64,000 nt of DNA from Chloroflexota bacterium (lineage in GTDB: Bacteria; Chloroflexota; Anaerolineae; Anaerolineales; UBA4823), in assembly GCA_029265355.1 (NCBI GenBank), contig JAJUJL010000006.1:150497-214496 (forward strand), in the 5' to 3' direction. Under the pieces are notes generated by a model, which made no database searches, was not told the origin of the DNA, and saw nothing but the letters and a program-made list of their open reading frames with translations. A program made the position numbers and the translations under genes. Of the stretch, positions 60,825 to 64,000 are shown piece by piece (within the stretch, counting starts at the first letter, position 1; each line of letters opens with the position of its first letter).

Positions 60825-62413
60825 GATTCCACCTCCGCAGAGGCCGGTTTTGTCACCTGCTGGATCACTTCTTCCGGCGGGGGCTCTTCGCCATGCATCT
60901 CCAATTGCCGTCGTGCGGAAGGGATCAGCCCTTCTGGCCGCCAAATCATCATCACTACCAGCAAAGCGCCAAACGCCAGGATGCGGAAGTTCTCTAACTG
61001 GCGCAAGACTTCAGGTAACCCTTTGAGCACGAAAGCGCCAGCAATCACACCTGGGATGCTGCCCATGCCGCCGACGATGACCAAAGCGAGCACATTGATG
61101 GACACCATCAAGTTATGATCCTCGGGACCTGTGAACTGGTTGCGGGAGGCGAACAGCACACCACCAACCCCAGCGAAGGCAGCGCCGATGCTGAAAGCCA
61201 GCAGTTTGGCTTTCATGGTGTCGATACCCATGGCCTGGGCGACTGTCTCGTCTTCGCGCATGGCGACCCAGGCGCGCCCGACCCGCGAATTCTGCAAACG
61301 GTTGGTAATGAAGATGATTAAGATCACAGCCAGCGTGATCAGGTAAACAAAGTCGATATCGCTGTTGAAGGGCTTACCGAAAATGGTTGGGCCTGCGATG
61401 TCGCGCACACCACGCGGGCCGCCTGTGAAGGGAGTAAGCAAGTCGCTTCTGGAAAGCACCCGGATGATTTCACCGAATCCGAGAGTGACGATCGCCAGGT
61501 AGTCGCCTCGCATACGCAAAACAGGTACGCCCAATAAGATGCCGGCTAGGGCTGCCAAAACCAGTCCACTGAGCAACGCCACCCAGAAATTGATACCCAA
61601 CGCGTGCGGCTCTGGTGCAGTCATCAATGCAACGGTGTACGCGCCAATGGCAAAAAATGCCACATAGCCGAGATCGAGCAGACCGGCTAAACCCACCACA
61701 ATGTTCAAGCCCAAGCCCAACAAAACGTAGATGCCGACGGTGCCGACCGTGTAATTCCAATATTGCCCCAGACGTTGCGGCAGGAGAAACACGATCAGTA
61801 GCAAAATCCCATAGATGACATAGCGGGTGATTGGGCTGCTTTGCACGCGTTTTATCGCGGGTAATTCCGTCACACTGGTCACGGTCGTTTGCCAGAATGC
61901 GCCTGCCCTCTCGCCCACTTTCCTGCTTCCCAAGCCCTTTGCGATCAGACCTCCAACCAGGCCGGTCAACGTAAACAAGAGGAGCAACGAGGTCGCCCCA
62001 TCCAGCGGCGCCCGGTTCAAGATGTAAAGATTCACTGTTTGGGGCAACATTGCTGAGAGGTAAGTGGTGAGCTTGACGCCATTATCGGTCAGTGTGCCCA
62101 AGATAAATCCTGCGCTGCCAGCGATCAGTCCATGCACCAGCCCCGCCAGAGTGCTGCTCAAGATCGCTTGAACCCAGCTAAGCGGCTCGGCGCCGCGCAA
62201 GGCACGTATTCCCGTGAAAACGCCCAGTAATCCCAAGAACAGGAGCAAGTTGAGCGTTTGAGCGGATAATCCAGCGCTTTCGAGAGACTTAATGTTGATA
62301 GCAACGAGTAGCAAATCGGCGATGGTGCTGAGAAATCCGATCAACAATAAGAATACGGTGATGATGCCAAAGACAATCCCGCTGGTTAATCCGTGAATGA
62401 GATGTTTGCGCAT
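60821..62413 (-). CDS. livM: Branched-chain amino acid ABC permease LivM with long N-terminal membrane extension
   Basis: This permease subunit has 530 residues. The LivM homology (GLGLNIVVGLAGLLDLGYVAFFAIGAYT, then GDYLAIVTLGFGEIIRVL, ending MMIWRPEGLIP) begins near residue 205. The first 200 residues form an extra segment with five or six hydrophobic helices and no obvious family, giving about 15 helices in total. Ordinary LivM has about 300-420 residues. It starts 1 base before the end of livH (TGATG overlap), and livG overlaps its end. The extension might alter substrate range or membrane topology, or be a fused separate protein. Confidence 0.92.
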   Translation of the reverse strand: MRKHLIHGLTSGIVFGIITVFLLLIGFLSTIADLLLVAINIKSLESAGLSAQTLNLLLFLGLLGVFTGIRALRGAEPLSWVQAILSSTLAGLVHGLIAGSAGFILGTLTDNGVKLTTYLSAMLPQTVNLYILNRAPLDGATSLLLLFTLTGLVGGLIAKGLGSRKVGERAGAFWQTTVTSVTELPAIKRVQSSPITRYVIYGILLLIVFLLPQRLGQYWNYTVGTVGIYVLLGLGLNIVVGLAGLLDLGYVAFFAIGAYTVALMTAPEPHALGINFWVALLSGLVLAALAGILLGVPVLRMRGDYLAIVTLGFGEIIRVLSRSDLLTPFTGGPRGVRDIAGPTIFGKPFNSDIDFVYLITLAVILIIFITNRLQNSRVGRAWVAMREDETVAQAMGIDTMKAKLLAFSIGAAFAGVGGVLFASRNQFTGPEDHNLMVSINVLALVIVGGMGSIPGVIAGAFVLKGLPEVLRQLENFRILAFGALLVVMMIWRPEGLIPSARRQLEMHGEEPPPEEVIQQVTKPASAEVES

Positions 62414-63525
62414 CAGATTTTCTCCTCGGTGAGCACTTCGCCCATGATCCCTGTAGGCCGGAAGATCAACACCAGTACCAGGATAGCGAAAGCGATCACA
62501 TCCTTGAGCTGGAAATTAAGCCCCAGTATCGCTGGACCGATCGACTCAACGATGCCCAGGAACATTCCGCCAAGCATAGCGCCGGGGATATTCCCGATGC
62601 CCCCGAGCACTGCAGCGGTAAATGCCTTAATACCAGGAATGAAGCCCACGAAGAAAAATACCAACCCGAGGTGGATGCCCCACATCACACCTCCTGCACC
62701 AGCCAGCGCGCCGCTGATGATGAAAGTTCGGCTGATCACCTGATCTACGTCAATGCCCATCAATGCAGCAACCGGTTTATTTTCAGCTACGGCGCGCATC
62801 GAACGACCCAGGCGCGTGCGCTGTACCAGGAAATATAAAACAATCATGATGACGATCGAGAGAACAAAAGTCAGCACACCGGTATAAGTCAGAACAACGA
62901 TTCCCTCTCCAACGGGAATCTCGAAGCCGATTCCGCGCGCCAGGGCATCTGGGTTGGCATAATCGCGACGTTGAGCGCCAAACAAAAGCTGGGCAGCGTT
63001 TTGTAAGAAGATCGATGCGCCTATAGCGCTGATCAACGGTACGAGGCGCGGGGCGCCGCGCAGTGGGCGGTAGGCGATTTTTTCAAGAAAGAAGCCGCTG
63101 GTCGAGGACAGGCTCATGCCGATTAGAAACGCCAGGATGACAGAGATTGTTGGGTGGGCGTTCAGAAAGTTTGTATCTGGATTTGTTGCAGTGCTGGCTG
63201 GAATGGCGCGCAAGGCCTCGAATGTAAAATAACCGCCAAACGCTCCGATCATCATCACTTCACCGTGGGCGAAGTTGATCATGAACAGGATACCGTACAC
63301 CAGGGTGTAACCAATGGCGATGAGAGAATACACGCCGCCGAGAATCAACCCGGCAATCGTGAACCGCATCCAGGTATCTGGTCCATAGACCGCTTCCACA
63401 AAGAAAACCTGATAAATGCGCCAGATCAGGTAGCCAGCGAAAATAACCGCCAGGATGATTTGAACGATGCGGTAAGTGCTTAATGGGACCTTTAATGCTG
63501 TAGTTCGAGGTTTCGCCGTTTCCAT
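62413..63525 (-). CDS. livH: Branched-chain amino acid ABC permease LivH
   Basis: The 370-residue permease has eight or more hydrophobic helices and the LivH hallmarks GGVYSLIAIGYTLVYGILFMINFAHGEVMMIGAF (residues about 58-90), SRTFIISGALAGAGGVMWG and GIIALIFRPTGIMGE-like end (LVLIFRPTGIMGEVL). About 30 extra N-terminal residues precede the usual start. It lies second in the operon, 152 bp after livK, with a GC-rich hairpin in the gap. RBS: AAGGAAAGATC before the ATG. Confidence 0.94.
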   Translation of the reverse strand: METAKPRTTALKVPLSTYRIVQIILAVIFAGYLIWRIYQVFFVEAVYGPDTWMRFTIAGLILGGVYSLIAIGYTLVYGILFMINFAHGEVMMIGAFGGYFTFEALRAIPASTATNPDTNFLNAHPTISVILAFLIGMSLSSTSGFFLEKIAYRPLRGAPRLVPLISAIGASIFLQNAAQLLFGAQRRDYANPDALARGIGFEIPVGEGIVVLTYTGVLTFVLSIVIMIVLYFLVQRTRLGRSMRAVAENKPVAALMGIDVDQVISRTFIISGALAGAGGVMWGIHLGLVFFFVGFIPGIKAFTAAVLGGIGNIPGAMLGGMFLGIVESIGPAILGLNFQLKDVIAFAILVLVLIFRPTGIMGEVLTEEKI

Positions 63526-63570
63526 TTGATCTTTCCTTCAAAGGCAATCAGCCAACACCGCAAGTTATTA

Positions 63571-63606
63571 CATGGCGGGGCAGGTGACTATACCCGCCCC
63601 GCCATG
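63571..63606 (-). terminator. Attenuator-like hairpin between livK and livH
   Basis: A perfect 11-bp stem (CATGGCGGGGC / GCCCCGCCATG) has a 14-base loop. On the transcribed strand it is not followed by a U run. It probably stabilises the livK transcript or attenuates read-through, so that the binding protein is made in excess of the membrane subunits. Confidence 0.55.
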
Positions 63607-63677
63607 CAAATGATGTGAGATCAACCTGTAAGCACAGGCGGCGCTGGTTGACTGCGCTTCACAGTCTGTATCCCAGA

Positions 63678-64000
63678 TTATGGGGCAGGTACCCAGGCGC
63701 CATCCTGGACAATGTAGAAGGTCGGGCCGGAGCCAGAGCACTCGCCCGTGGCATCGCAGGTCACGGTGCCGGACAGCCCCTGGTAATCCTTGATACTGCG
63801 CACAGCATCCACCAGCGCGCCGCGCGGGATGCGCAGGCTGCCGTCATCACCCACGAAAGCCACCTGTTTGATGGCGTAGACCAGCGTGGCGGCGGAGTCG
63901 TAAGCTGTCCAGGAATAGGGAGAGAGAACGCCTGGTTTCTGTCCGAAGGCAGCTTCATAAGCGGCGTCGAACTTGGCCTTGGCGTCAGAAGCGGGCGGGA
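63678..64000 (-). CDS. livK: Branched-chain amino acid ABC transporter substrate-binding protein LivK, C-terminal part
   Basis: Partial: the gene enters from beyond 64000, and 107 codons are visible. The sequence has the Leu/Ile/Val-binding protein C-terminal pattern (KFDAAYEAAFG, SPYSWTAYDSAATLVYAIKQV, RIPRGALVDAVRSIKDYQGLSGTVTCDATGEC, then FYIVQDGAWV). It is a periplasmic-type protein, probably lipid-anchored in an organism lacking an outer membrane, but the signal lies outside the window. It is the first gene of the operon and is followed by the hairpin and livH. A Cys pair (TCDATGEC) in the last part is unusual and could form a disulphide. Confidence 0.9.
   Translation of the reverse strand, partial: PPASDAKAKFDAAYEAAFGQKPGVLSPYSWTAYDSAATLVYAIKQVAFVGDDGSLRIPRGALVDAVRSIKDYQGLSGTVTCDATGECSGSGPTFYIVQDGAWVPAP

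Overview
The window is a 64 kb stretch of a bacterial chromosome of moderately high GC with dense, mostly housekeeping and signalling content. The gene set and order suggest Chloroflexota, probably an Anaerolineae-type organism. Pointers are a large eukaryote-like Ser/Thr kinase and phosphatase complement, the block rpmB / asp23 / DAK2 (fakA) / two DegV / recG / coaD, NirS, an ATP-synthase-b-like coiled coil next to coaD, and a full liv ABC operon. This is inference from content and synteny, not a database match. No rRNA, tRNA, CRISPR array, prophage or intact insertion sequence is visible.

Layout. 1-2.6 kb: a decayed CPBP protease and small membrane proteins. 2.6-6.7 kb: an acetyltransferase, then a triple-PAS histidine kinase, a NarL-type regulator and a stand-alone receiver. 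6.7-8.3 kb: a TetR gene coupled to a mycothiol-dependent-isomerase-like gene. 8.7-11.8 kb: a lipoprotein cytochrome cd1 nitrite reductase with an extra haem-c domain, then ferrochelatase. 11.9-20.9 kb: regulators, a SpoIIE-type phosphatase and several membrane proteins. 21.1-21.9 kb: a peroxiredoxin-glutaredoxin fusion whose peroxidatic cysteine codon is UGA, a strong selenoprotein candidate. 21.9-28 kb: an acyl-CoA synthetase, an epimerase/TetR pair, an RHS relic, an M20 amidohydrolase and miniature repeats. 28-37.3 kb: the coaD, recG, FakB/FakA, Asp23, rpmB and kinase block, linking exogenous fatty acid use to core functions. 37.5-41.1 kb: a lipid kinase, a Ca/H exchanger, an SH3 protein and DUF971.

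41.1-47.9 kb is the most unusual region: a compact six-gene minus-strand operon. It encodes a Ser/Thr kinase with an eight-blade propeller, a PP2C phosphatase, a J-domain-VWA fusion, a zinc-ribbon-FHA protein, an 80-residue unknown and an OmpR regulator. A separate NarL regulator lies downstream. The kinase, PP2C and VWA parts resemble the described TerY-P triad, but the J-domain fusion and the coupling to FHA and a two-component regulator are not part of the textbook set.

48-57.8 kb: purB, purH and guaB (purine synthesis), then aldo/keto reductase, inositol-phosphatase-like, amidohydrolase-CYTH fusion and cinA. 58-64 kb: a KAS-III-like enzyme divergent from livK-H-M-G-F, with livK running off the window end. 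Intergenic DNA carries at least three families of short hairpin or terminal-inverted repeats and two clear palindromic TetR operators.
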